45,762 nt of DNA from an uncultured cyanobacterium (GTDB lineage Bacteria; Cyanobacteriota; Cyanobacteriia; PCC-6307; Cyanobiaceae), in the NCBI GenBank assembly GCA_903935205.1, contig CAIZQU010000002.1, positions 1 to 45,762 on the forward strand. Direction: 5' to 3'. Below, piece by piece: positions 26,917-35,953 of the stretch. The translations under genes were made by a program, and so were the position numbers. A model generated the notes under the pieces. That model was not told the origin of the DNA. It saw nothing but the letters and a program-made list of their open reading frames with translations, and did no database searches. Position 1 is the stretch's first letter; each line of letters opens with the position of its first letter.

Positions 26917-29900
26917 ATGCCCAGCCCCTCCCACCCCCTCTGGCCCCATTGCGATAGTCCGGCTCCGGCGGCTGTGGCGGGCGAGAAGGACGCTTGCGGG
27001 GTGGGTTTCCTCGCCCGGCTCGATGGTGTCGCCAATCACTGGATTCTCGAGCAGGCCCTGCGCGGTCTGCGCTGCATGGAGCACCGGGGTGGCTGCGGTG
27101 GCGACGGCGACTCCGGTGATGGTGCCGGCATCCTCTGCGGGATCCCCTGGTCGTTCCTCGAGGCTGTCTGGTCCGCCGCTGCCCCTGCTGACGGGGTCCG
27201 CGGCCTGGCCATGGTGTTTCTGCCCGCTGATCAGGCACGCCGCCAGGAGGCGCGCGGCTTCTGCGAGCAGGAGGCCGAGCGGCTGGGCCTGCGCAGCCTG
27301 GGCTGGCGCCCGGTGCCGGTGGACCCCGCCGTGCTGGGCGCCATGGCCCGCGAGACCGCTCCGGTGATCGAGCAGTGGCTTGTGCTGGCACCGGGATCCA
27401 CCGCTGATCCAGCCGCCGTCGATGCCGTCGAAGCCCTGTTGTTCCGCCTGCGTCGCCGGGCGGTGGACCGCAGCCGCGAGGCCTGGGGACGCGACACCGA
27501 AGGCCTCTACTTCGCCTCGATCAGCGCCCGCACCGTGGTCTACAAGGGCATGGTGCGCTCCGAGGTGCTGGATCGCTTCTACGCCGACCTGCGCGATCCT
27601 CGCTTCGAGGTGCGTTTCGCCGTCTACCACCGCCGCTTCAGCACCAACACCCTGCCCCGCTGGCCCCTGGCCCAGCCGATGCGCCTGCTCGGCCATAACG
27701 GCGAGATCAACACCCTGCTTGGCAACATCAACTGGGCGGCAGCGGCTGAGGCCAACCTTGAGGCTGTCTGGGGTGAAGCCGCCGCCGACCTCAGACCTCT
27801 GGTCAATGCGGCCTTCAGCGACTCCGCCAACCTCGATGCCACCCTTGAGCTGTTGGTGCGCAGCGGTCGGCCGATCACCGACAGCCTGTTGACCCTGGTG
27901 CCCGAGGCTTTCCGCGACCAGCCCGAGCTGGACCAGCGGCCGGCGATTCAGGCCTTCTACGAATACAACGCCTGTCTGCAGGAGCCCTGGGATGGTCCTG
28001 CCCTGCTCGTGTTCAGCGATGGCCGCATGGTCGGTGCCACCCTCGATCGCAACGGGCTGCGACCGGCCCGCTACTGCATCACCAGCGATGGCTATGTGGT
28101 GATGGGCTCCGAGACCGGCGTCGTCGAGCTGGAGGAGAGCCGCATCATCGAGAAGGGAAGGCTGGGTCCTGGCCAGATGCTGGCGGTGGATCTCGAGCAG
28201 GGCCGAGTGCTGCGCAACTGGGATGTGAAGGAGGAGGCCGCGGCTCGCCTCCCTTACGCCAGCTGGCTAGCCGAGCACCGTCGCGATCTCGCCCCCGGTC
28301 CCTGGCAGGAGACCCTTCGCTTGGCCGATCTCGACCTCCTGCAGCACCAGACCGCCTTCGGTTTCACCGCCGAGGACATGGAGCTGGTGATCGAGGAGAT
28401 GGCGGGGGCCGGCAAGGAGCCCACCTACTGCATGGGCGATGACATCCCGCTGGCGGTTCTCTCCAGCAAGCCCCATCTCCTCTACGACTACTTCAAGCAA
28501 CGGTTCGCCCAGGTCACCAATCCACCGATCGACCCGCTCCGCGAGAAGCTGGTGATGAGTCTGGAGATGCATCTCGGCCAGCGGGGCTCGGCCCTGCGCC
28601 CCGAGCCCAGGGCCGCGGCTGTGCTCCACCTCGACACTCCGGTGCTCAACGAGGCCGAACTGGCCGACCTCGGTCGTCACGGCCTGCCCCTGGTGACCCT
28701 GTCCACCCTGCTGCCGGTTGCCGACGGTCCCGCTGCCCTGGAACAGGCCCTGCAGCGGTTGCGCTCCCAGGCTGAGGCCGCCGTCCGGGAAGGGGCCTGC
28801 ATCCTGGTGCTCTCCGATCGTCAGGACGGTGGCATCAGTGCCGGTACCACCTACATCCCGCCCCTGCTGGCGGTGGGAGCCGTGCATCACCAGCTGCTGC
28901 GCCTGGGCCTGCGCCTGCAGTGCTCACTGGTGGTCGACACCGCCCAGTGCTGGAGCACCCATCACCTGGCCTGCCTGATCGGTTACGGCGCCAGTGCCGT
29001 CTGTCCCTGGCTCACCTGGGAGACCACCCGCCATTGGCTGGCCCATCCCCGCACCCAGTCGCAGATCGAACGGGGCAAGCTGCCCGCCCTCACCCCTGCC
29101 GCGGCCCAGGCCAACGTGCGCAAGGCCCTCGAGGACGGCCTGCGCAAGATCCTCTCCAAGATCGGCATCTCCCTTCTTGCCAGCTATCACGGAGCCCAGA
29201 TCTTCGAGGCGATCGGCCTTGGCGCCGATCTCATTGCGCTCGCCTTCGCCGGCACCACCAGCCGTGTCGCAGGCCTCAGCCTGACCGATCTGGCTAGCGA
29301 AACCCTCGCCTTCCATGCCAAGGCCTACCCGGAACTCAACCGCACCAAGTTGGAGTTCATGGGCTTTGTGCAATATCGCACCGGTGGCGAATACCACCTC
29401 AACAGCCCTGAGATGGCCAAGGCCCTCCACGCCGCTGTGGCGGCCGGCCCCGGCTACAACCACTTCGCCACCTACCAGACCCTCCTGGAGAACCGTCCGG
29501 TCACGGCCCTGCGGGACCTGCTGCAGCTCCGCCCGGCCCCAGCTCCCCTGCCCCTCGATCAGGTGGAGAGTGTCGAGAGCATCTGCAGCCGCTTCTGCAC
29601 CGGCGGCATGAGCCTCGGCGCCCTGTCCCGAGAGGCCCATGAGGTGCTGGCGGTGGCGATGAATCGCATCGGCGGCAAGAGCAACAGCGGTGAGGGAGGA
29701 GAGGATCCCGCCCGCTACCACGAACTCCAGGACGTCGATGGTGACGGTCGTTCCGCCACCCTTCCCACGATCCAGGGGTTGCGCAACGGCGATACCGCCT
29801 GCTCCGCGATCAAGCAGATCGCCTCCGGCCGCTTCGGTGTCACCCCCGAATACCTCCGCAGCGGTCGCCAGCTGGAGATCAAGGTGGCCCAGGGCGCCAA

Positions 29901-31524
29901 GCCCGGTGAGGGCGGCCAGCTTCCCGGTCCCAAGGTTGATGCCTACATCGCCTGGTTGCGCAACAGCAAGCCAGGGGTCGCCCTGATCTCGCCGCCTCCC
30001 CACCACGACATCTATTCGATCGAGGACCTGGCCCAGCTGATCCACGATCTCCATCAGGTCCATCCGGCTGCCAAGGTCAGCGTCAAGCTGGTGGCTGAGA
30101 TCGGAATCGGCACGATCGCCGCTGGCGTGGCCAAGGCCAACGCTGATGTGATCCAGATCTCCGGTCACGACGGCGGCACCGGTGCCTCACCGCTGAGTTC
30201 GATCAAGCACGCCGGCAGCCCCTGGGAGCTGGGTCTCACCGAGGTGCATCGCAGCCTGTTGGTCAACGGTCTACGCGATCGGGTGCTGCTGCGCGCCGAC
30301 GGCGGCCTCAAGACCGGTTGGGATGTGGTGATCGCCGCCCTGCTCGGCGCCGAGGAATTCGGCTTCGGCTCGGTGGCCATGATCGCCGAAGGCTGCATCA
30401 TGGCCCGTGTCTGTCACACCAACAACTGCCCGGTTGGTGTGGCCACCCAGAAGGAGGCGCTGCGCAAGCGCTTCACCGGGCTGCCTGAGCACGTGGTCAA
30501 TTTCTTCCTGTTCGTGGCCGAGGAGGTGCGCCAACTGCTCAGCGTTCTGGGGGTGCCCAGCCTCGAAGCCCTGATCGGCCGCACCGACTTGCTGGAAGCA
30601 CGGCCCGTTGCCCTCACCAAAACCCCCGGTCTCGATCTCTCCTGCCTGCTTGATCCGATCCCGGAGGCTGCTGACCGGCGCTGGCTGCACCACGACGCCG
30701 AGGCCCATGGCAACGGCCCGATCCTGGAGGATGAACTGCTGAACGATCCGGCCGTGATGGCCGCCATCGAGGGCCATGGCGAGATCGAGCGCACCCTGGC
30801 GATCGTCAATACCGACCGCAGTGTCGGCGCCCGTCTGGCTGGTGAGATCGCCGCTCGCCACGGCAACCTCGGTTTCCAGGGTCAGCTCGCCCTCTGCTTT
30901 GAGGGAGCGGCCGGCCAGAGCTTTGGTGCCTTCCTCCTCCAGGGCATGGCCCTGAAGCTGGTGGGTGAGGCCAACGACTATGTCGGCAAGGGCATCAATG
31001 GTGGCCGCATCACCATCGTTCCTCCAGCCGGTGGGCAAAATCCCGGCGACAAGGTGATCCTCGGCAACACCTGCCTTTACGGAGCCACCGGGGGCGAATT
31101 GTTCGTGCTCGGAAGGGCCGGCGAACGCTTCGCCGTGCGCAACAGCGGAGCCCGCACCGTGGTCGAGGGCTCAGGCGACCACTGTTGCGAATACATGACC
31201 GGTGGCGTGGTGGTGGTGCTCGGCAGCACCGGCCGCAATGTCGGTGCCGGCATGACCGGCGGCGTGGCCTTCCTGCTCGATGACGACGGCCAGCTGGGCC
31301 GTCGCGTCAACCCGGAGACCGTGGCGGTCGTGCCCCTGACCACGCCGGAGCAGGAGGCCCTGCTTAAGCCGTTGCTGGAAACCCATCTGGCGCTCACGGG
31401 CAGCGCCCGGGCCGCCGAGATACTGGCCGATTGGCCGAGTTGGAGCCAGCGCATCAAGGTGCTGGTGCCCCCCAGCGAGAAGGCTGCTGTGGGCCTGGCG
31501 GAACGGCAGGCGGTGGCGGCCTGA
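26917..31524 (+). CDS. gltB: Glutamate synthase large subunit, ferredoxin-dependent type
   Basis: A 1535-residue GOGAT (also called glsF or gltS in cyanobacteria). It makes two glutamates from glutamine and 2-oxoglutarate, closing the GS-GOGAT ammonium-assimilation cycle. The type II amidotransferase domain uses the nucleophile C27 (DACGVGF), exposed after removal of a short propeptide. The FMN barrel lies around residues 850-1250 (GGKSNSGEGGEDP, ISGHDGGTGASPLSS), with the 3Fe-4S cysteines C1160-x5-C1166-x4-C1171. The C-terminal GxGxG beta-helix carries GGVVVVLGSTGRNVGAGMTGG. No NADPH-type small subunit is nearby, which with the phylum favours ferredoxin as donor. The insertion loop that distinguishes the two types could not be checked by alignment. 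Confidence 0.95.
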   Translation: MPSPSHPLWPHCDSPAPAAVAGEKDACGVGFLARLDGVANHWILEQALRGLRCMEHRGGCGGDGDSGDGAGILCGIPWSFLEAVWSAAAPADGVRGLAMVFLPADQARRQEARGFCEQEAERLGLRSLGWRPVPVDPAVLGAMARETAPVIEQWLVLAPGSTADPAAVDAVEALLFRLRRRAVDRSREAWGRDTEGLYFASISARTVVYKGMVRSEVLDRFYADLRDPRFEVRFAVYHRRFSTNTLPRWPLAQPMRLLGHNGEINTLLGNINWAAAAEANLEAVWGEAAADLRPLVNAAFSDSANLDATLELLVRSGRPITDSLLTLVPEAFRDQPELDQRPAIQAFYEYNACLQEPWDGPALLVFSDGRMVGATLDRNGLRPARYCITSDGYVVMGSETGVVELEESRIIEKGRLGPGQMLAVDLEQGRVLRNWDVKEEAAARLPYASWLAEHRRDLAPGPWQETLRLADLDLLQHQTAFGFTAEDMELVIEEMAGAGKEPTYCMGDDIPLAVLSSKPHLLYDYFKQRFAQVTNPPIDPLREKLVMSLEMHLGQRGSALRPEPRAAAVLHLDTPVLNEAELADLGRHGLPLVTLSTLLPVADGPAALEQALQRLRSQAEAAVREGACILVLSDRQDGGISAGTTYIPPLLAVGAVHHQLLRLGLRLQCSLVVDTAQCWSTHHLACLIGYGASAVCPWLTWETTRHWLAHPRTQSQIERGKLPALTPAAAQANVRKALEDGLRKILSKIGISLLASYHGAQIFEAIGLGADLIALAFAGTTSRVAGLSLTDLASETLAFHAKAYPELNRTKLEFMGFVQYRTGGEYHLNSPEMAKALHAAVAAGPGYNHFATYQTLLENRPVTALRDLLQLRPAPAPLPLDQVESVESICSRFCTGGMSLGALSREAHEVLAVAMNRIGGKSNSGEGGEDPARYHELQDVDGDGRSATLPTIQGLRNGDTACSAIKQIASGRFGVTPEYLRSGRQLEIKVAQGAKPGEGGQLPGPKVDAYIAWLRNSKPGVALISPPPHHDIYSIEDLAQLIHDLHQVHPAAKVSVKLVAEIGIGTIAAGVAKANADVIQISGHDGGTGASPLSSIKHAGSPWELGLTEVHRSLLVNGLRDRVLLRADGGLKTGWDVVIAALLGAEEFGFGSVAMIAEGCIMARVCHTNNCPVGVATQKEALRKRFTGLPEHVVNFFLFVAEEVRQLLSVLGVPSLEALIGRTDLLEARPVALTKTPGLDLSCLLDPIPEAADRRWLHHDAEAHGNGPILEDELLNDPAVMAAIEGHGEIERTLAIVNTDRSVGARLAGEIAARHGNLGFQGQLALCFEGAAGQSFGAFLLQGMALKLVGEANDYVGKGINGGRITIVPPAGGQNPGDKVILGNTCLYGATGGELFVLGRAGERFAVRNSGARTVVEGSGDHCCEYMTGGVVVVLGSTGRNVGAGMTGGVAFLLDDDGQLGRRVNPETVAVVPLTTPEQEALLKPLLETHLALTGSARAAEILADWPSWSQRIKVLVPPSEKAAVGLAERQAVAA

Positions 31525-31903
31525 ACCTGGGGTCGGCGGCGGACACCCCGGCCTTGATCCGAGGGGCAGCCCTCACGGGGCCGGCACTTTGGCCCCTGAA
31601 CCCGTTCTGAACCAGGCTCACATCCATCGCCTTGAAGCCAAGCCCCCTGATTCCTGGGCCCTGATCCCCACGAGCTGATTTCAAGGTCCTGATCTCAGGG
31701 GCCCAACGCCAGGACCATCAAGGGCAGAGCACGAAACATCGCCCAATCCAGGTCCGTCGGGTCGCTGCCATGCAAGTCAAGCGATGAGTCCCATGCGTTG
31801 CATCGGGGCGCAATCGGAATGGTTCGCGCATCTCTGAAGCCAGAGTCCTGAATCAATCGGCAGGGACTGCAACCACGGAGAGGGGAGCGACAGCCCTCCC
31901 CCG
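31525..31903. other. Gap after glutamate synthase
   Basis: 379 bases without a gene. GGGGCC (31577-31582) and GGCCCC (31591-31596) could form a 6-bp hairpin 50 bases after the stop, but no T-run follows, so it is at best a weak terminator. CCTGAT recurs several times between about 31648 and 31694. The promoter of the following operon is presumably in the last third. Confidence 0.4.
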
Positions 31904-32566
31904 ATGCTCAGCCCTGCCGCACCTCGCCCTTCCCCGGTCTCGTCCTCCCGACCCACCGCCCTGCCGCTGGTGGTGGGGCTGCTTGTGGGCTACGTGGTGT
32001 TTGTGGCCGCCCTGGGATTGCGCTGGAGCGTGATTCTCCTGGGCAGCCTCCCGCCCGTGGCCGTCGAGGTCCTGTGGCGGCACCGGGAGTCCAGGCGGCG
32101 GGCCGCTGCGGTCGACCAGCTGGCAGCGGGCTCCCCCCTGGATGCCGCGGTGCTGGCCCTGCGACTGGAGCAGCTCGTTCGCCGGGAACTTCCAGCCTGG
32201 GCCAAGCCCATGGCGTTGCAGGGCCAGCCCGGCTGGGAGCGGTTCTGCTGGCTTCTGGAGAGCATCCGCGGCCTGGCGGCCCGCTGCGCGGAGCTGGATC
32301 CGACCTGCAGCGTCGATCTGATCCTGCTCATGGAAGAGCTGCTCGACCTGGCTGGTTACCAGGTGCAGCTGCTCCAGCAAGGCAGCCGCGCCCCCACCGA
32401 GTCGGCGCGGCTGCTCTGCACGATCCGCGCCGATGGACTCGAGTGCCGCCTGCGGGCGGTGCTCCATGGGCTGACGGCGGCCCATGACGAGGGCCTGGAG
32501 CAATCGCTTCGTCGCTCCGGCCTGCCGATCCGGTTGACGCTTCCCCCATTCACGGTGACCCCATGA
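31904..32566 (+). CDS. Membrane protein of unknown function (VWA operon, gene 1)
   Basis: 220 residues, not recognised. Two adjacent hydrophobic segments at about 20-38 and 41-57 (LPLVVGLLVGYVVFVAALGL, then SVILLGSLPPVAVEVLW) suggest a membrane hairpin with a Pro/Ser-rich N-terminus. The rest is a helical, Leu/Arg-rich domain of ~150 residues, probably cytoplasmic. It overlaps the next gene by ATGA at 32563-32566, so its translation is coupled to that of the VWA lipoprotein. VWA/solute-binding genes of this type elsewhere sit beside XpaC/TelA-like proteins. Whether this is a distant relative could not be judged by eye. Confidence 0.75.
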   Translation: MLSPAAPRPSPVSSSRPTALPLVVGLLVGYVVFVAALGLRWSVILLGSLPPVAVEVLWRHRESRRRAAAVDQLAAGSPLDAAVLALRLEQLVRRELPAWAKPMALQGQPGWERFCWLLESIRGLAARCAELDPTCSVDLILLMEELLDLAGYQVQLLQQGSRAPTESARLLCTIRADGLECRLRAVLHGLTAAHDEGLEQSLRRSGLPIRLTLPPFTVTP

Positions 32567-34308
32567 AGTTTCATCCCGCTTCCATCACCAGCCTGGTGGC
32601 GCTGCTCAGTCTCGGCGCCTGCTCATCGGGCCTCTTTTCGCCCCGGATCCATAGCTTCGACACCGCCCTGCAGCACCTGGAGCGCAATCTTCTTCCCAGG
32701 ATCGCGGTCGCCAACCCGGACACAACCCTCGGCAACGGTCGGCAGCGGGCCCTGCCTCCCCTGGCCGAGACCCTTCCCAGCGCCGAGGCCTTCCCGCTCA
32801 GCGGCGCCGATCCCCGGCGGCCTGCAAGCGCCGAGTTATTGCGGTTGGAGATCGTGAGCTCGGCTGAGAAGGCCGATCCCCATCGGCCAGACCGGCGTTG
32901 GCTGATCCTGGTGGCCGAGGAATTCAACCGGCGTCGGGAGCGGTTGGCCAGTGGCCGCCGGATCGAGGTGGTGATTCGCACCATTCCTTCCGGTCTGGCG
33001 GCCCAGATGCTGGCAGCCGCCAAGTTGCGCCCCGCCGGTTACTCCCCTGCCAGTGAGCAGTGGCTGGCTCTGCTGGAACAGCAGGGAATGCGTACAGACC
33101 GCATTCACTCGGGACTGGTGGCGAACACCACCGTGATCGCCGTCCAGCCCAAGGTTTTGCGCGATCAGGGACTCAGCGCTGCTCCCGACTTCGCCGCGGT
33201 GGTGGACCAGGCCCTGGCGGGCCGGCTGCGCATCGGCTACAGCAACCCCTACACCAGTTCGGCAGGCCTTGATTTTCTGCACACCTTGCTCTGGCTGAGT
33301 GCCGGCCATGGCCGTGACCTGCGGCCGCTGACCCTGGCGGAGCTCCAGAGCGGCGCCGTCCAGCGCAGCTTTGGCGTGTTTCAGCAGCAGATCGCCACCA
33401 CCGCACCCACCTACATCGAGCTGGCCGAGGCCTGGAAACGCAATCCGAACCGGTTCGACGCTGTGGTGATGGCCCATCAGAGCTATGTGCGGCTGCAGCG
33501 CGAGCCTGGCTTCGCTGATCTCATTGCGGTGCACTTCGGCAGCCCCCAGGATTCCCCCCTGGCCGCCTTCGCCTGGACCACCCCCGAGCAGCGTCAGGCC
33601 CTGGAACGCTTTGCCGCCTTCGCCAGTTCGCCCCCGATGCAGGCATTGGCCCGCCAATGGGGTTACGGCGCTTCGCCACCGGTGCCGGCCCAGGCGCGTC
33701 CACCCCGGGCCGTTGGCGAGGTGCTCAGCCAGGCCCAACGCCAATGGAAGCGCCGCAAGGACGGCGCTCGCACGGTCTACCTGCAGATGGTGATCGACAG
33801 CAGTGGCTCCATGAACGAGGAGCGGCGGCTGGAGCAGGTCAAGCAAGCCGTCGCCCAGGCAGCCGCTGCCGTCAACCCGGGCAACCATGTCGGTCTGATC
33901 AGCTTCAGCGATCGGCCGATACGCCATCTGCCTCTTCAGCCCTTCGACGGGCAGGGGCACCAACGCCTGCTGGCGGCGGTGGATGGGCTCCGGGCCGATG
34001 GTCCCACCGCCCTGTTCGACGGCCTGGCGGTGGCCATGGCCGATCTGATGCAGGCGCGCCGCTCCGATCCCGATGGGAGGTTCGTGCTGCTGCTGCTCAG
34101 CGATGGCCAAAGCACCACCGGTCTGGAGCTGGCGGAGCTGGAGCAGGTGATCCGCCACAGCGGCATCAGCCTGATTCCGATCGCCTATGGGGATCTCGAG
34201 CTGGGGCAGCTCCAGTCCCTCGCCGGCATCCGCGAGACCACTGTTCTGAAAGCCAAACCCCAGCTCATCCAACCTCTGATCCATGACCTCATCCAGACCA
34301 ACCTCTGA
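32563..34308 (+). CDS. Lipoprotein with solute-binding-like and VWA domains
   Basis: 581 residues. A type II signal peptide ends in the lipobox L17-G18-A19-C20, so it is predicted to be membrane-anchored on the outside of a membrane. Residues ~85-370 look like an ABC-type substrate-binding module (SBP_bac_11-like): LILVAEEFNRRRERL, VANTTVIAVQPKVL, RLRIGYSNPYTSSAGLDFLH. Residues ~405-575 are a von Willebrand A domain with an intact MIDAS: D412-x-S414-x-S416 in IDSSGSM, the threonine in DGPTALFDG, and LLLLSDGQSTTG. Family members with this pairing are known only by domain name; their role is unproved. It starts inside the stop of the preceding gene and its end overlaps the next by 26 bases, so three proteins are made together. 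Confidence 0.88.
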   Translation: MKFHPASITSLVALLSLGACSSGLFSPRIHSFDTALQHLERNLLPRIAVANPDTTLGNGRQRALPPLAETLPSAEAFPLSGADPRRPASAELLRLEIVSSAEKADPHRPDRRWLILVAEEFNRRRERLASGRRIEVVIRTIPSGLAAQMLAAAKLRPAGYSPASEQWLALLEQQGMRTDRIHSGLVANTTVIAVQPKVLRDQGLSAAPDFAAVVDQALAGRLRIGYSNPYTSSAGLDFLHTLLWLSAGHGRDLRPLTLAELQSGAVQRSFGVFQQQIATTAPTYIELAEAWKRNPNRFDAVVMAHQSYVRLQREPGFADLIAVHFGSPQDSPLAAFAWTTPEQRQALERFAAFASSPPMQALARQWGYGASPPVPAQARPPRAVGEVLSQAQRQWKRRKDGARTVYLQMVIDSSGSMNEERRLEQVKQAVAQAAAAVNPGNHVGLISFSDRPIRHLPLQPFDGQGHQRLLAAVDGLRADGPTALFDGLAVAMADLMQARRSDPDGRFVLLLLSDGQSTTGLELAELEQVIRHSGISLIPIAYGDLELGQLQSLAGIRETTVLKAKPQLIQPLIHDLIQTNL

Positions 34309-34678
34309 CGGATCGGTGCGGTTTCTGGCCGCGGCCTGGCTGGTCCAGCTGCTGCTGGCAGGGGGGATGATGCTTCTCGATCCGATACCGCACCAACCGC
34401 TGCTGGTGGAGCGGCGGGCCTGTGGAGCGGCCCCCTGGGCCGCCCTGGTGGAACGCTACGGGAGACTTCACCGCCAGCACATGCTGCGCCAGCGCCAGTT
34501 CAGCCCGGTCGTGGAGGTCAGCGTCTTCGGCGAGCTGACCACGATCGAGCCGCCACCGCCGGAGCGGTTCGCCAAGGCGGCAGCTGTTGGCGAGCTGGAT
34601 GGGCGGCGGCTGGAGGATCTGCGCCGTCGTTACCCCACAGCCCTGGTGCTCCGCTGCGATGGCGTTGACCCGCTCTGA
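34283..34678 (+). CDS. Small membrane-anchored protein (VWA operon, gene 3)
   Basis: 131 residues, not recognised. One N-terminal hydrophobic segment (~13-32, VRFLAAAWLVQLLLAGGMML) acts as anchor or signal. A ~95-residue soluble part rich in Arg and Glu follows, with a lone cysteine near the anchor and one near the end (RACGAAP, LVLRCDG) that could pair. The ATG at 34283 overlaps the VWA gene by 26 bases; a GTG at 34316, after that gene's stop, is an alternative start. Its stop abuts the lipA stop exactly (TGA/TCA). Context suggests an accessory to the VWA lipoprotein. Confidence 0.65.
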   Translation: MTSSRPTSDGSVRFLAAAWLVQLLLAGGMMLLDPIPHQPLLVERRACGAAPWAALVERYGRLHRQHMLRQRQFSPVVEVSVFGELTTIEPPPPERFAKAAAVGELDGRRLEDLRRRYPTALVLRCDGVDPL

Positions 34679-35674
34679 TCAGCGGGGAAATTGCTGCATC
34701 AGCCGCCGCACCTCACCGGCGTGATAGCTGCTGCGAGTCAGGGGGCTGCTCACCACCTGCAGGAAGCCCAGGGTCTCTTCGCCATGGCGCCGCAGGGCCT
34801 CAAAGTCCGCTGGGCTGACGAACCGTTCGACCGCCAGGTGCTTCGGTCCTGGGGAAAGGTACTGGCCGATCGTCACGATATCGACGCCGTGGCGGCGCAG
34901 GTCGGCCATGACCTCCAGCACTTCGGCGTCGCTCTCACCCAGCCCCAGCATCAGGCCAGATTTGGTGTAGGTCCGTGGCCAGCCCTGCCGCACCCGCCGC
35001 AGCAACTCCAGGGAGCGTCCGTAGTCGGCCTGGGGCCTGGCCCGCCGGTAAAGCCGCGGCACGGTTTCGATGTTGTGGTTGAGCACCTCCGGCGCCCCCT
35101 CCATCAGGGCCGCCAGGGCATCCCAATCACCGCAGAGATCCGGGATCAGCAGCTCGATCGTGGTGCCGGGGCTGCGGCGGCGCACCTGGGTGATGCAGGC
35201 GACGAACTGTGCAGCACCGCCATCGGCCAGGTCATCGCGGTTCACCGAGGTGATCACCACATGGCTGAGGCCCAGGCGCGCCACCGCCTCACCGAGTCGC
35301 TCGGGTTCGCTGGGATCCAGCGCCCGCACACTTTTATCGAAGTCGATGTCGCAATAGGGGCAGGCGCGGGTGCAGCCCGGCCCCATGATCAGGAAGGTGG
35401 CGGTGCCGCCCGCGAAGCACTCGCCGATGTTGGGGCAGCTGGCCTCCTGGCAGACCGTGTTGAGCTTCAGATCCAGCAACAGATCGGCCACGGCGCCGAT
35501 CCGTTCCCTCTGGGGGGCCTTGACCCTCAGCCAGTCCGGCTTGGGGCCTGGGGTCTGGCCGCCGGCCGTTGGCGGCCGCGTGCCAGGCGACGCCGGGGAG
35601 CCGGCCGCTGGTTCTGGTGGGGGGCTGGAGAGGGGGGCGGCCGGCACGCCTGGCTGGAGATCTTGGACGGCCAC
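34679..35674 (-). CDS. lipA: Lipoyl synthase
   Basis: Radical SAM enzyme that inserts two sulfurs into octanoyl groups on lipoyl domains. Counting from the first possible start, the auxiliary cluster cysteines are C88-x4-C93-x5-C99 ([15 protein letters not shown]) and the radical SAM triad is C114-x3-C118-x2-C121. The C-terminal RSSYHAGE supplies the serine that ligates the auxiliary cluster. The body is complete. The N-terminal ~60 residues are a Pro/Ala-rich extension not present in most members. The frame begins with TTG at 35713; I chose the GTG at 35672-35674 (331 residues), but the true start is unsure. It ends tail-to-tail with the VWA operon, with zero spacing. Cyanobacteria often have two lipA genes; only this one is seen. 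Confidence 0.9.
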   Translation of the reverse strand: MAVQDLQPGVPAAPLSSPPPEPAAGSPASPGTRPPTAGGQTPGPKPDWLRVKAPQRERIGAVADLLLDLKLNTVCQEASCPNIGECFAGGTATFLIMGPGCTRACPYCDIDFDKSVRALDPSEPERLGEAVARLGLSHVVITSVNRDDLADGGAAQFVACITQVRRRSPGTTIELLIPDLCGDWDALAALMEGAPEVLNHNIETVPRLYRRARPQADYGRSLELLRRVRQGWPRTYTKSGLMLGLGESDAEVLEVMADLRRHGVDIVTIGQYLSPGPKHLAVERFVSPADFEALRRHGEETLGFLQVVSSPLTRSSYHAGEVRRLMQQFPR

Positions 35675-35759
35675 GGCGGAACAGGCAGGATGCCGCCGCT
35701 GTAGCGGCAACAAGACGGGGTCAAGTTTAGGAAGCGCCGTGCTGCGGTCACCAGGACCC

Positions 35760-35786
35760 TTGGGGGCGCGGGCGATCCCTTACAGT
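35760..35786 (+). promoter_or_regulatory. Candidate promoter of tRNA-Pro
   Basis: A TACAGT -10-like box at 35781-35786 is placed 8 bases before the mature tRNA 5' end, with TTGGGG at 35760-35765 as a poor -35 at 15-base spacing. The position fits a tRNA gene with a very short leader. The -35 is weak. Confidence 0.4.
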
Positions 35787-35794
35787 CCCCACAT

Positions 35795-35868
35795 CGGGAT
35801 GTAGCGCAGCTTGGTAGCGCACTTCGTTCGGGACGAAGGGGCCGCAGGTTCGAATCCTGTCATCCCGA
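35795..35868 (+). tRNA. tRNA-Pro (anticodon CGG)
   Basis: A 74-base cloverleaf. The acceptor stem CGGGATG (35795-35801) pairs with CATCCCG (35861-35867), with A as discriminator. The D arm contains GCGCAGCTTGGTAGCGC. The anticodon stem CTTCG/CGAAG has loop TTCGGGA giving anticodon CGG, which reads the proline codon CCG. The T arm contains GGTTCGAATCC. The anticodon arm is the same as in E. coli proK. CCA is not encoded. It lies between lipA (divergent) and cobJ (convergent). Confidence 0.96.
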
Positions 35869-35877
35869 TTCAGTGTC

Positions 35878-35901
35878 AGGCCGGCGTCAGCCGGCCTTTT
35901 T
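35878..35901 (+). terminator. Intrinsic terminator of tRNA-Pro
   Basis: AGGCCGGC (35878-35885) and GCCGGCCT (35890-35897) form a perfect 8-bp stem around GTCA. A run of five T overlaps the end of the stem (35897-35901). It begins 10 bases after the tRNA. Confidence 0.92.
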
Positions 35902-35953
35902 GCTGGCTGGTTTCGGGTCTGCTCGGACCCGCAGCCGGGTCGGGATCGGCGCT

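Noticed and set aside
28924-30168. 414-codon open frame on the minus strand inside glutamate synthase
   Set aside because: It is antisense to well-conserved gltB codons, with a low-complexity product and no recognisable domain.
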